From contig JAAYHB010000018.1 of assembly GCA_012727435.1 (NCBI GenBank), positions 1-33,699 on the forward strand: DNA of 33,699 bases, written 5' to 3'. The translations under genes were made by a program, and so were the position numbers. This stretch comes from Clostridiales bacterium. GTDB taxonomy: Bacteria > Bacillota > Clostridia > Oscillospirales > CAG-272. Below the pieces are notes generated by a model. It ran no database searches and was not told the DNA's origin. It saw nothing but the letters and a program-made list of their open reading frames with translations. Below, piece by piece: positions 7,637-15,770 of this stretch; position 1 is the first letter of the stretch; every line of letters begins with the position of its first letter.

Positions 7637-8494
7637 TTATTTTGCCCCGCTTTGCAGCCTTGCCGCAGTGAGCGTGTTTTGAAGCAGCATGGTTATTGTC
7701 ATCGGCCCAACTCCGCCGGAGACCGGCGTGATATACGAGGCGACGCTTGCCACCTCGTCAAAAACAGTATCGCCGACAAGCTTTCCGTCGGGCAGGCGGG
7801 TCGTACCGACGTCGATGACCACGGCTCCGGGCTTTACCATGTCCCCCCTGATGAGTCCGGGCTTGCCGACAGCGCTCACCAGTATGTCGGCGCGCCGGCA
7901 GTGCTCCTCAAGGTTTTTTGTGCGGCTGTGGCAGATCGTCACGGTGCCGTTTGCCTCAAGCAGCAGCAGCGCCATGGGCTTGCCGACAATATTCGACCTG
8001 CCGACCACAACACATTCCCTGCCCTCGACTTCAATATTGTATGCTTTGAGCAGCGCCATGATTCCGGCCGGAGTACAGGGCAGAAAATCATATTTCCCGG
8101 CAAGCACGCGCCCGGCATTTACCGGGCTGAAGGCGTCGACATCCTTTTTCGGGTCGATTGTCTGAATTATTTCCCTGTCGTCAAGCTGCGGCGGGAGCGG
8201 CAACTGGACCAGAATCCCGTGAACAGCTTCATTTCGGTTGAGTCGCTCCACAACCGCCTTGAGCTCATCCATGGTCGTGTCCTGCGGCAGCTCAATAACC
8301 TCGGAGTAAAAGCCGACATCAATGCAGGCCCGCTTTTTGTTGCGCACATAAATATGCGAAGCCGGGTCGTCCCCGACGATAACGACGGCAAGGCCGGGAA
8401 CAATGCCGCGCTCGGCAAAAAGTTTTTGTGCTTCGGCCGCGATTTTCTGCCGCATCTGCCGAGCTACCGCCCTGCCGTCAATTATTGTCGCCAT
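7637..8494 (-). CDS. folD: Methylenetetrahydrofolate dehydrogenase/cyclohydrolase
   Basis: FolD interconverts 5,10-methylene-, methenyl- and 10-formyl-tetrahydrofolate in the cytoplasm, feeding purine, fMet and, in acetogens, Wood-Ljungdahl metabolism. The 285-residue sequence carries the family signatures: YVRNKKRAC with the catalytic Lys near residue 55, GILVQLPLP near residue 95, the NAD(P)-binding VVGRSNIVGKPMA near residue 165 and the C-terminal PVSGGVGPMT. The length is normal. I chose the ATG at 8494, preceded by GAGGAG; an upstream in-frame start would add 16 Arg/Thr-rich residues that lie over the end of lgt. The start overlaps lgt by 17 nt, so it is the last gene of the six-gene operon. 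Confidence 0.96.
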   Translation of the reverse strand: MATIIDGRAVARQMRQKIAAEAQKLFAERGIVPGLAVVIVGDDPASHIYVRNKKRACIDVGFYSEVIELPQDTTMDELKAVVERLNRNEAVHGILVQLPLPPQLDDREIIQTIDPKKDVDAFSPVNAGRVLAGKYDFLPCTPAGIMALLKAYNIEVEGRECVVVGRSNIVGKPMALLLLEANGTVTICHSRTKNLEEHCRRADILVSAVGKPGLIRGDMVKPGAVVIDVGTTRLPDGKLVGDTVFDEVASVASYITPVSGGVGPMTITMLLQNTLTAARLQSGAK

Positions 8495-9719
8495 TCTCGT
8501 GCTCCTCTTGGTTGTCCGGGTTGCCGGCCTCGTTCTCATCACCCTGCCCGCCGGCTGGCCCGCCTTCGTCTTGTGTCACAGCGCTATTATCTTCCGGGCT
8601 GTTATCCTCATCAAGTCGGCCTGCCGGCTCGGTTTCATTCTGATTTTCTGCATACTCGCCGCCCCGGATCTTCTCAACCTGTTCTCTGACGAGCCCGGTT
8701 TCATCCCGAGAGTTTGTGTCATCCTCTTTTGCCGGCGCTGTTTCCTGTTGGACGGCTGTGCTCCCGCTGCCCCCCGGTACAGTGGTTGTGCGGACTTTTT
8801 TGTGAAACAACGGGTAAACCGGCTCGTAATCGGCGGCCTCATACGCCGCTTTTTTTGCCTTCAGCAGCCCCCTGATCATCAGGGCCGAACCCGCAATAAA
8901 GCAGACAAAACCGATTACCTGAGATATGCGGAACACGCCGGCATAAAGGCTGTCGGTCCTGAGCCCCTCAATAAACATCCGGCCAAAACCATACCATGTA
9001 AAATATAACAGGGCAATCTGGCCGTCAAACTTTTTCTTTTTGTAGAAAATGTTAATCAAGATAAAGCCGAGTGTGTTCCAGAGCGACTCATAAAGAAAGG
9101 TCGGGTGGTAGTAGTGCATCACCGTCGAGCTGTCGATGTTCGGCAAGAGCCCCATGCGAAAAACATAAAGCGGGCTGTTGGCCGGGACCTCATAACCGTA
9201 GGCCTCACCGTTTATGAAGTTTCCCAAGCGCCCGATTATCTGGCCGATCATCACCCCCGGCGCTATGGCATCAAAGGCCTTGAGCACGTTTATTTTTTTG
9301 CGCCTGCAGACAATAAGAATCGTAAGTGTCCCGGCGATTATACCCCCGTAAATAGCCAGCCCGCCTTCCCATGTGGCAATCAGGCTGACGAATGTCCTCC
9401 AGACATCCACCCGTGCCGCATCACCGGTACCTGTCTTTACCACGAAGTTTGAGACCCCGTATGTGAGCACATAAAAGAGCCTCGCGCCGATGACACCGAA
9501 AATAATCGTAAAAATCCCTATATCAAGCAGGTCGTCGAGAATTATACCCTCGCCGCGGGCCCGCCATGCCGCGTAAAGAATCGCGAGCACAAAGCCTGTT
9601 GCAATTAGAATTCCGTACCAGCGGATCTCGATTTGCCTGCCGAACAGGGTGAAGGCAAATGCGGTGGGATTCATCGAAAACTCGCCGATTCCGAAACCCG
9701 GAAAAGATACTGTCGTCAT
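8478..9719 (-). CDS. lgt: Prolipoprotein diacylglyceryl transferase with long acidic tail
   Basis: Lgt transfers diacylglycerol from phosphatidylglycerol to the lipobox cysteine of prolipoproteins in the membrane. The core (residues 1 to about 300) has seven hydrophobic segments and the Lgt signature GRLGNFINGEAYG at 163-175. Known enzymes are about 260-300 residues long, whereas this one has 413. The extra residues 310-413 form a low-complexity tail rich in Asp, Glu, Asn, Gln and Gly, without helices or cysteines, which should lie in the cytoplasm. The ATG at 9719 follows AAAGG at about 12 nt. It lies between the M16 peptidase and folD in the same operon. The two predicted lipoproteins encoded here (14197 and 23530) would be its substrates. 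Confidence 0.94.
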   Translation of the reverse strand: MTTVSFPGFGIGEFSMNPTAFAFTLFGRQIEIRWYGILIATGFVLAILYAAWRARGEGIILDDLLDIGIFTIIFGVIGARLFYVLTYGVSNFVVKTGTGDAARVDVWRTFVSLIATWEGGLAIYGGIIAGTLTILIVCRRKKINVLKAFDAIAPGVMIGQIIGRLGNFINGEAYGYEVPANSPLYVFRMGLLPNIDSSTVMHYYHPTFLYESLWNTLGFILINIFYKKKKFDGQIALLYFTWYGFGRMFIEGLRTDSLYAGVFRISQVIGFVCFIAGSALMIRGLLKAKKAAYEAADYEPVYPLFHKKVRTTTVPGGSGSTAVQQETAPAKEDDTNSRDETGLVREQVEKIRGGEYAENQNETEPAGRLDEDNSPEDNSAVTQDEGGPAGGQGDENEAGNPDNQEEHENGDNN

Positions 9720-9749
9720 TTGTTTTCATTATCCTTTCTGCGGTTTGTG

Positions 9750-11051
9750 TCAGGAATGGTCCCCCTTCGGTAGGACCACCGACAAAACAAATTTATCTTC
9801 CTTATAGAATCTGCAAAGGAGCATTTCGGCGTCCTCCTTGGTCAGCCCTTCAAGGACCGGCTGTTCCTCGAAAATGTCAATTCCCCTGAAGGCCGGGTCA
9901 ATCATGGAATGGGCTATCCGCTCGGTCGAATCAAACCGGCCGATTATCCGCGAGAGCACCACCCGCCGGCAGCGCTCAAAGTCGGCCTTGTCAATGCCTC
10001 TCCTGCAAAGCGCCGTAATGTATTCCGCCGTCCGCTCAAAAACCTTGTCGGGGTTCTCGGCCGAGCCGCTTGCTATCACATGCGAAAAGCTGCCCGAGGG
10101 CACGGCGTCGTAGCTGTAGGCAAACGGGGCGGTGATTAACTCTTTGTCGTAGAGGCTGTTGTAGAGTTCGCCCGATGTCGCAAATATCATGCGGGTGAGT
10201 ACCCGTTGCAAAAGATGTTCCCTCAGCCTTGCCACGGGGTCGGGGCTGATGTCGGTATTTTTTATCCCTATGGCAAATACCGGCTTTGACACCTGCCGCC
10301 GCGCGGTCACACGCCGCAAAACCACCTCCGCGGGTTCCTCATATGCAAACCGCAAAGGCTCGGCAGCCCCCGAGAGCGGGATATTGGCATCGACAATTTC
10401 GGCTACCCTCCCGTAGTCCACCCGGCCGCAGATTATTATCACCATATTCCCGGCACTGTAGAAGGTCCTGTGACAGTCATACAGCAACCCCGGCGTGATT
10501 TTGGCAATTGAGGCGACGGTGCCGCAGACATTGACCCTCACCGGGTGTACATGATACATGGCGGCAAGCAGGTTCTGATAGCAGACATCCTCGGGCTCGT
10601 CGTCGTACATCCTGATTTCCTGCTCGATTATTCCCTGCTCCCGGCTTACCTGCTCGTCGGTAAAACATGGGTGGGCGACCATGTGCAGAAGCAACCCGAA
10701 AGCTTCCTCGAAATTCTCGGTGCAGTTGAAATAATAAACAGTCCGGTCGTATGAAGTATAGGCGTTTGCATCGGCACCGAGAGCGGCGAAATGCTCAAAG
10801 ATGTCGTTGCCGTCCTCGTCGGTAAACATCCGGTGCTCAAGGAAGTGGGCGACCCCGTCGGGGACCTCGATAAAGTCGGCCTTGCCGTCGGGTTTGAACT
10901 TCCGGTCAACAGAGCCGTACTTTACGGCGACAAGCGCGTATGTGTTTGTCAGATCTTTCGGGAAAACATATATGGCCGGCCGCCGGGGGGAGGTTATCTT
11001 GCAGTACCTCTCGCCGAGCGTGGGCGACTCAAACCATTTTACTTCACTCAT
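9750..11051 (-). CDS. ymfH: M16 metallopeptidase, catalytic partner (YmfH type)
   Basis: This 433-residue protein is an M16 (pitrilysin/insulinase) zinc peptidase. The inverted zinc motif HFLEH is at residues 69-73 and the third ligand lies in EQGIIEQEIRMYDDEP near residue 145, so the active site is complete. Length and position match B. subtilis YmfH, which is encoded beside the inactive homologue YmfF; NCBI labels this pair as associated with EF-P 5-aminopentanol modification, though its biochemical role is poorly known. Its ATG overlaps the stop of the preceding gene by 8 nt, so the two are translationally coupled and probably form a heterodimer, as bacterial M16 pairs often do. No signal peptide is present, so it is cytoplasmic. 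Confidence 0.9.
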   Translation of the reverse strand: MSEVKWFESPTLGERYCKITSPRRPAIYVFPKDLTNTYALVAVKYGSVDRKFKPDGKADFIEVPDGVAHFLEHRMFTDEDGNDIFEHFAALGADANAYTSYDRTVYYFNCTENFEEAFGLLLHMVAHPCFTDEQVSREQGIIEQEIRMYDDEPEDVCYQNLLAAMYHVHPVRVNVCGTVASIAKITPGLLYDCHRTFYSAGNMVIIICGRVDYGRVAEIVDANIPLSGAAEPLRFAYEEPAEVVLRRVTARRQVSKPVFAIGIKNTDISPDPVARLREHLLQRVLTRMIFATSGELYNSLYDKELITAPFAYSYDAVPSGSFSHVIASGSAENPDKVFERTAEYITALCRRGIDKADFERCRRVVLSRIIGRFDSTERIAHSMIDPAFRGIDIFEEQPVLEGLTKEDAEMLLCRFYKEDKFVLSVVLPKGDHS

Positions 11052-12333
11052 CGCACTCTGCCTCCCCGCCGCCCCGGGCCGCCAGAAAATACTCGGCCCG
11101 AAGCCTGATTCGCTCGGCCGCCTTCTTTATGTCGTCAATCGTCACCTGCTTAATTCTCTTTATAAAGTTTTCGGGCGAGCAGTCAAGCCCGAGCATCCCC
11201 CTGCCGAAGCAGAACGACAAAATCGAGTAGGGGCTGTCCTCAATCTGCCGGTAGCTGTTGACCACCGAGAGCAGCGCCGCGTCAAGCTCGGCGGTGGTTA
11301 TGTGACCTGCCCGAAGCTCGTCGAGCTGCGCGAGCACCTCGGCCCGTGCGGCCTCTCTGCTTTTTGTATCAATGCCGCTTGACACATAAATTATGCCTTT
11401 CAAATTTTCATAATACGCGCCGCAATAGTAGCAGAGGCTGAGACGCTCGCGGAGGTTCACGAAAAGCTTGGACGAAGGCGTGCCGCCGAAAATTTCAGCA
11501 GCAAGGCACATGGCGTAATATTCGGGGCTGTCCGAGAAAACCATGCCGCCGGTGGTAAATCCCATGACAAGCTTGGCCTGCGACACAGGCATGCTTGCCT
11601 CCTTATACTCCGGCACTCCGTCGGGTGACGGTGTGATGTCTGGCCGCTGCATCCCCGTGCAGCAGGATGCCGGCGGGAAGGCGCCAGCCAAAAGCTCCGC
11701 GACTTTGCCGGCCGGTTTCGGCCCTATATAGAAAAAGGTCAAATACGCGCTGTCCCTGACCTTTTTATATCTTTCTGTAAGACCGGCCGCAGTTATCTCC
11801 TCGACCTCGGCCTCGGTTACGCTGTAGCCGTGAGGCTCGCCGGCGCATACGAGCTCCCTGCAGCGGTTTGCGGCATACACGGCGGTGTTGTTTATCTCAG
11901 CCCTGATTGCGTCACGCATGGCGCGTTTGGCTAGATTTACCTCGTTTCCGCGCAGAAGCCCGGACTCATCGACCGCCGGCCGCTGCCAGATGTCAGCGAG
12001 CAGTTTTATGACTCCCTCAAGCACCGGACTGCCAACCGCCCGGTCGCTTAAAAAGTCGGCCGTAAAACCGATTTTAAGGCTATTGCCGAAATAACTGCCG
12101 CTCTCGACAATCCGAGCGTCGTAAAGTTCTTCAAGCCTTTTCTTCAGACTTGCATTGGTCGGACAGCTGGCAGTCCCGCGTAAGAGAACCTTCGGAAAAA
12201 GCAGATCAAGCGGGGTTGTTCCCGGTCCGAGCGGCAGGATTGCCGACATCGATAAAATATTCTTCTTGAACTTGTCGGTTTCGACTACCAAAAGCCTGGC
12301 CGAATCGGATATTTTTATTTCCTGTAAATTCAT
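11044..12333 (-). CDS. ymfF: M16-family protein lacking the zinc motif (YmfF type)
   Basis: This 429-residue protein has the M16 fold pattern, including a C-terminal half with a SKLFVNLRERLSLCYYCGAY segment typical of M16 substrate-binding domains. It has no HxxEH motif in the N-terminal region, so it should be the non-catalytic partner of the adjacent M16 enzyme. The arrangement reproduces the YmfF-YmfH pair of B. subtilis. I chose ATG at 12333 because AAGGAG lies 7 nt upstream; an upstream in-frame GTG (12351) would include the ribosome site in the gene. It follows tadA by 60 nt in the operon and overlaps the next gene by 8 nt. Confidence 0.86.
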   Translation of the reverse strand: MNLQEIKISDSARLLVVETDKFKKNILSMSAILPLGPGTTPLDLLFPKVLLRGTASCPTNASLKKRLEELYDARIVESGSYFGNSLKIGFTADFLSDRAVGSPVLEGVIKLLADIWQRPAVDESGLLRGNEVNLAKRAMRDAIRAEINNTAVYAANRCRELVCAGEPHGYSVTEAEVEEITAAGLTERYKKVRDSAYLTFFYIGPKPAGKVAELLAGAFPPASCCTGMQRPDITPSPDGVPEYKEASMPVSQAKLVMGFTTGGMVFSDSPEYYAMCLAAEIFGGTPSSKLFVNLRERLSLCYYCGAYYENLKGIIYVSSGIDTKSREAARAEVLAQLDELRAGHITTAELDAALLSVVNSYRQIEDSPYSILSFCFGRGMLGLDCSPENFIKRIKQVTIDDIKKAAERIRLRAEYFLAARGGGEAECDE

Positions 12334-12393
12334 CCTGTCTCCTTGACGCACGTAGCGCGGCGGTTATATTCGCCCCGGCGGGTTCTATACGGC

Positions 12394-12840
12394 TCAGCGC
12401 CGCTCCCGGAAGAACTCTTGAAGCAGCGCACGGCACTCCTCCTCGAGAACCCCGCCGGTCACTTTAAGCTTGTGGTTGAGCCCGAGCGAGTTTATATCGG
12501 TAAGGCTGCCGAGCGCGCCGAAGCGCAGGTCGGGCGCGCCGAACACCACGCGGTCGAGCCGGGCGTTTATAGCCGCCCCGGCGCACATCACGCAGGGTTC
12601 GAGTGTCACATAAAGCTTGCAGCCAAACAGCCGCCAGCCGCCGCGATATGCACAGGCCTGCTCGATTGCAAGCAGCTCGGCGTGAGCGATAGCGCACCTG
12701 TCGCCCTCGCGCCGGTTGTAAGCCGAGGCGATGATCCTGTTATCGTAAACCACCACGGCGCCGACCGGCACTTCTCCGGCCTCCTTTGCCTTTTGCGCCA
12801 GTTCAAGCGCGGCGCTCATGAATTCCTCGTCCCTTGTCAT
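12394..12840 (-). CDS. tadA: tRNA-specific adenosine deaminase (A34 to inosine)
   Basis: TadA deaminates adenosine-34 of tRNA-Arg(ACG) to inosine. The 148 residues form a single cytidine-deaminase-like domain with His53-Ala-Glu55 (zinc ligand and proton shuttle) and Pro82-Cys83-x-x-Cys86. The RVVFGAPDLRFGALGS segment after the motif is typical of TadA rather than of cytidine deaminase or guanine deaminase. The length is normal. Its ATG overlaps the stop of the CPBP gene (ATGA), which indicates coupled translation in the six-gene operon. Confidence 0.95.
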   Translation of the reverse strand: MTRDEEFMSAALELAQKAKEAGEVPVGAVVVYDNRIIASAYNRREGDRCAIAHAELLAIEQACAYRGGWRLFGCKLYVTLEPCVMCAGAAINARLDRVVFGAPDLRFGALGSLTDINSLGLNHKLKVTGGVLEEECRALLQEFFRERR

Positions 12841-13832
12841 GACATGTTTGTGATTGCTGCGATAAGCATTATAGCCATCTCAATGCCGACAATGCAGGTA
12901 AAGGCAATTACGGTCGGTGCAAAAAAGAGCCTTGCGGCGCGCCGACCATCGAGCGGCTTTTCTACATAATCGACATCTGCCTCAAAGACCCTTCCGAACC
13001 CGCTCTCGGAAAAATCCCTCTTTTTCTTTCCTGCCCGTAAAAAAAGCAGAATTGCCGAGATAATACCGGCCGCAAACAGGACGGCCTCGATGATCGTGGC
13101 GACCTTTGAAGCTATTTCGGCATTTAGCCTTTCAAACAGGAGCGCTTCGATGATCCCGAGTAAATTGTTGAAAAAATGAATGATAATTCCGCCCCAGATA
13201 GAGCGGGTGTAGACATAAACAAGACCGAGCACAACTCCGGCGACAAAGGTATAAAAGAGCTGGGCGGGATTCTGGTGCATGAGCGCAAAGAGAAATGCGC
13301 TGCCAAGGATGGCTGTGGTCTTGCCGTAGGGGAGCAGGTTGGTCAGAATCGCCCCTCTGAACAAAATTTCTTCGCAGAAAGCCGGGACTATCGCCGTGGA
13401 TATTATTTCGAGCACAAGCTGGTAATTGTAGTCCAATTCCACCTCATACGGGAATACCTCGAAAAAATCGAATATCCCCACCATATCGCTGTTGAGGTGC
13501 GCCGCCGTGAAAATTGCAGCCAGCGAAGCAAAAAGCATCAGCGGAAAAGCCCTGCCGAGCTTCACCTCAAAAAGTATCCGCTGTTCCTCTTGCTTTTTGG
13601 TTATCATATAGAAAAACGCCGCGGGAAAGAGAAATGAGAACAAATAAACCGCAGCATAAAGCAGCGAGCTTACAATTTCCTCGCTTTTCGCATTCAGAAA
13701 TAACGAAAGAAGGCCATCAACCAAATAAAACACGTAGTTGAGAGAGCTGAACAGCAGCAAAAAGAGCAGCATTACAGCCCCGATACGCAGCATTGTGCCG
13801 CGGTATTCTTTTTCTGCTTCGGCCGGTATCAT
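12837..13832 (-). CDS. CPBP (CAAX/Rce1-like) intramembrane glutamic protease family protein
   Basis: This 331-residue polytopic protein has about eight hydrophobic helices. It carries the CPBP motifs FCEEILFRGAI (Glu154, Glu155, Arg159), FALMHQNP (His186) and a later GGIIIHFFNN (second His), so the glutamate/histidine site of Rce1-like proteases is present. Bacterial members process or protect against peptides such as bacteriocins, or have unknown roles; nothing here says which. It is the first gene of the operon. The ATG at 13832 follows AAAGGAG by 6 nt; an in-frame GTG 30 nt upstream would overlap that ribosome site. A hydrophilic basic loop near residue 280 precedes a final TM segment. Confidence 0.85.
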   Translation of the reverse strand: MIPAEAEKEYRGTMLRIGAVMLLFLLLFSSLNYVFYLVDGLLSLFLNAKSEEIVSSLLYAAVYLFSFLFPAAFFYMITKKQEEQRILFEVKLGRAFPLMLFASLAAIFTAAHLNSDMVGIFDFFEVFPYEVELDYNYQLVLEIISTAIVPAFCEEILFRGAILTNLLPYGKTTAILGSAFLFALMHQNPAQLFYTFVAGVVLGLVYVYTRSIWGGIIIHFFNNLLGIIEALLFERLNAEIASKVATIIEAVLFAAGIISAILLFLRAGKKKRDFSESGFGRVFEADVDYVEKPLDGRRAARLFFAPTVIAFTCIVGIEMAIMLIAAITNMS

Positions 13833-13865
13833 TTCTACTCCTTTTATGCGTCCCGGATACACTTA

Positions 13866-13894
13866 ATTATAATCCCGCATACTGTTTTTGTCAA
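13866..13894 (-). promoter_or_regulatory. Consensus sigma-A promoter of the CPBP-tadA-M16-lgt-folD operon
   Basis: On the minus strand TTGACA (13894-13889) and TATAAT (13871-13866) are spaced by exactly 17 nt. The expected start lies near 13859, giving a leader of about 27 nt before the ATG at 13832. No other strong promoter was seen inside the operon. Confidence 0.78.
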
Positions 13895-14196
13895 TACGCG
13901 GAAAAAGATATGACTTGTGGGAGGGGTATTCCTGTGCCGACAAACCAATTTGCATGCTGAAAAACAAGACAGGATGCTTTGTCACGATTATATATTGGAT
14001 ACTGAGTCAAATATTAATGATATTGTGCTCTGTATCCCATAACGGTTTTTTATAATAAATCCTTACGCTTGACTTTACAACTCTGTATAATTTATGTTAT
14101 ATTGTAAATGTGCAATAGCCTCAGCCCTCATCGGGAACAGAGGTTTTAGGATTACCAATCCAAATATATAGTTGTAATTAAAGGAGGTACCTTGTG
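13895..14196. other. Intergenic region upstream of the solute-binding lipoprotein
   Basis: These 302 bases lie between divergent transcription units. They contain an inverted repeat of 10 bp with one mismatch (GGATACTGAG 13997-14006 against CTCTGTATCC 14028-14037), which could be an operator. A candidate promoter follows: TTGACT at 14069-14074 and TATGTT at 14093-14098 with an 18-nt spacer, about 100 nt before the gene. The ribosome site AAGGAGGT is at 14181-14188. A 33-codon hydrophobic open frame (13954-14055) lacks a ribosome site and was not called. Confidence 0.4.
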
Positions 14197-15690
14197 ATGA
14201 AACTCAAAATCGCCGCATTATCGCTCGCGATGATGATTGTCACCCTCTCCGCTTTTGGCTGCTCCGACACAAAGGACACGACAGACGATACGAATGCTGT
14301 AATCACCACATCCAGTGATGCCGGTGAAGGCGATGCGGAAAACACAGAAATGACACCCGATATACCCGACGGATACAGCCTTGATGGTTATGAGTTTTCA
14401 TTTTTTATGGCCGGCAACTGGCAAAATAATGAGTTTGACGCCGACACCATGAACGGTGACCCGCTCAACGACGCCCAGTATGAACGCACCACCGTCCTTG
14501 AAGAAACTCTCAACTTAAAACTGAATATTATCAAGGATTACAGCGCGACTTCCTCGGGCAACACCGGGATCGGATACAAGCGGGTTTACACCGACGTTAC
14601 AGCAGGCTCCGCAGAATTTGACGCCTGCATGATAGGCACCTACGATGTCAGCCATCTCACCTATATTGGATATCTGACCGACCTTGCGTCGACGCCCTAC
14701 ATAGACCTCGAAGTGCCCTGGTGGGACTTCCGCGCGACCGAGGATTTGATGATAAGCGGCAAGTTGTTCTACACGACCGGCGAGATTAGTGTCCTTGACA
14801 ACAACTGTACCTACTGTCTGCTCTTTAACAAACAGGTAGCCGAGGACTACTCGGTCCCCAATCTTTATGACCTTGTTAAGAACAAACAATGGACTTATGA
14901 TAAGTATATCGAGCTTGTCAAGAGCATCAGCGAAGATAAAAACGGCGACGGAAAGTATACCAACCAGGATATGTACGGTATGCTCGGTTGGGACGACTGT
15001 GTGCTGGGCTTTTTCACCGGCACCGGAGGGCGGGTCTGCCGGATAAACAACAACGGAAAAATCGAGCTGACCTTCTACTCTGAAAAAACGCTCGGGATTC
15101 TTGATAAGTTTATCAACCTGATAAATGACAAGGCAGCCTTCCACCTTGAGAGCACAAGTACCTCAATCACCGCCGACGCGCAGGTTATGTTCATGGCAGG
15201 GCAGTCGCTCTTCTACACCCGCTACATAAACATAATCCCGGTTTTCCGCGATATGGATACCGATTTCGGTATACTCCCCTATCCGTTGTATGAAGAAAAT
15301 CAGGACAGCTACCACTCCACCATACATCCTTACGGCTGTGCCTTTATCTGCATACCCCTGGTACACAACGACATCGAGCAAATCAGCGTGGTGCTTGAAT
15401 ATATGGCCTACCTCGGGCAGAAATACGTAACCCCCGCCTATTACGAAAAAAATCTCTACGGCAAAATGATACGCGACGAGGAGAGCGCCGATATGCTCGA
15501 CATCATTTTCGCAACGCGCGTTTACGACGTCGGCATGTATTATAAATTCGGCGATATAAGCCAGATTATGATAAGTTATTACCAGACCATGAGAACCAGC
15601 AACACCTTAGCTTCTCAGTATAAGACGATCGAAAAAGTCGCACTGAAACAGATAGAAGAGGTAAACGAAGCCCTTAGCAAAGCGAATTGA
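14197..15690 (+). CDS. Extracellular solute-binding lipoprotein (ABC importer family 1-like), orphan
   Basis: This 497-residue protein starts with a lipoprotein signal (positive n-region, hydrophobic core, LSAFGC lipobox with Cys22), then an acidic Thr/Asp-rich linker of about 35 residues. The mature domain contains motifs such as NDAQYERTTVLEETLN and NKQWTYDKYIELVK that are typical of carbohydrate-type solute-binding proteins of Clostridia. No permease or ATPase gene lies beside it, so it must work with a transporter encoded elsewhere or act as an extracellular sensor. The ATG at 14197 sits 8 nt after AAGGAGGT; the GTG directly before it is an alternative. The ligand cannot be told from the sequence. 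Two tandem hairpins follow the gene. Confidence 0.82.
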   Translation: MKLKIAALSLAMMIVTLSAFGCSDTKDTTDDTNAVITTSSDAGEGDAENTEMTPDIPDGYSLDGYEFSFFMAGNWQNNEFDADTMNGDPLNDAQYERTTVLEETLNLKLNIIKDYSATSSGNTGIGYKRVYTDVTAGSAEFDACMIGTYDVSHLTYIGYLTDLASTPYIDLEVPWWDFRATEDLMISGKLFYTTGEISVLDNNCTYCLLFNKQVAEDYSVPNLYDLVKNKQWTYDKYIELVKSISEDKNGDGKYTNQDMYGMLGWDDCVLGFFTGTGGRVCRINNNGKIELTFYSEKTLGILDKFINLINDKAAFHLESTSTSITADAQVMFMAGQSLFYTRYINIIPVFRDMDTDFGILPYPLYEENQDSYHSTIHPYGCAFICIPLVHNDIEQISVVLEYMAYLGQKYVTPAYYEKNLYGKMIRDEESADMLDIIFATRVYDVGMYYKFGDISQIMISYYQTMRTSNTLASQYKTIEKVALKQIEEVNEALSKAN

Positions 15691-15727
15691 CATACACGGG
15701 GAGAAAAAGATCCTCCCCGTGTATGTC
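15689..15727. repeat. 15-bp perfect hairpin after the lipoprotein gene
   Basis: GACATACACGGGGAG (15689-15703) pairs perfectly with CTCCCCGTGTATGTC (15713-15727) around a 9-nt loop, beginning at the stop codon. It lacks a following T-run, so it may stabilise the mRNA 3' end or assist the terminator just downstream. Confidence 0.7.
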
Positions 15728-15730
15728 TGC

Positions 15731-15770
15731 AAAAAAATCCGGGGGTGCCGCATGGCACCCCCGGATTTTT
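15731..15770. terminator. Bidirectional rho-independent terminator
   Basis: A 17-bp perfect stem (15733-15749 with 15754-15770, GCAT loop) is GC-rich in the middle and flanked by A-runs on the left and T-runs on the right, so it can end transcription from both sides. It separates the convergent lipoprotein and flotillin genes and its right edge includes part of the flotillin TAA stop. Confidence 0.9.

Noticed and set aside
7553-8689. Long plus-strand frame opposite folD and lgt
   Set aside because: It is antisense to two strongly supported genes and its Arg/His-rich translation matches nothing.
12840-13862. Longer GTG start for the CPBP gene at 13862
   Set aside because: It would put the AAAGGAG site inside the gene and begin very close to the expected transcription start.
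13954-14055. 33-codon hydrophobic frame (small membrane or toxin-like peptide)
   Set aside because: The hydrophobic core is suggestive, but there is no ribosome site, no antitoxin RNA or partner is visible, and the region is AT-rich enough for chance.
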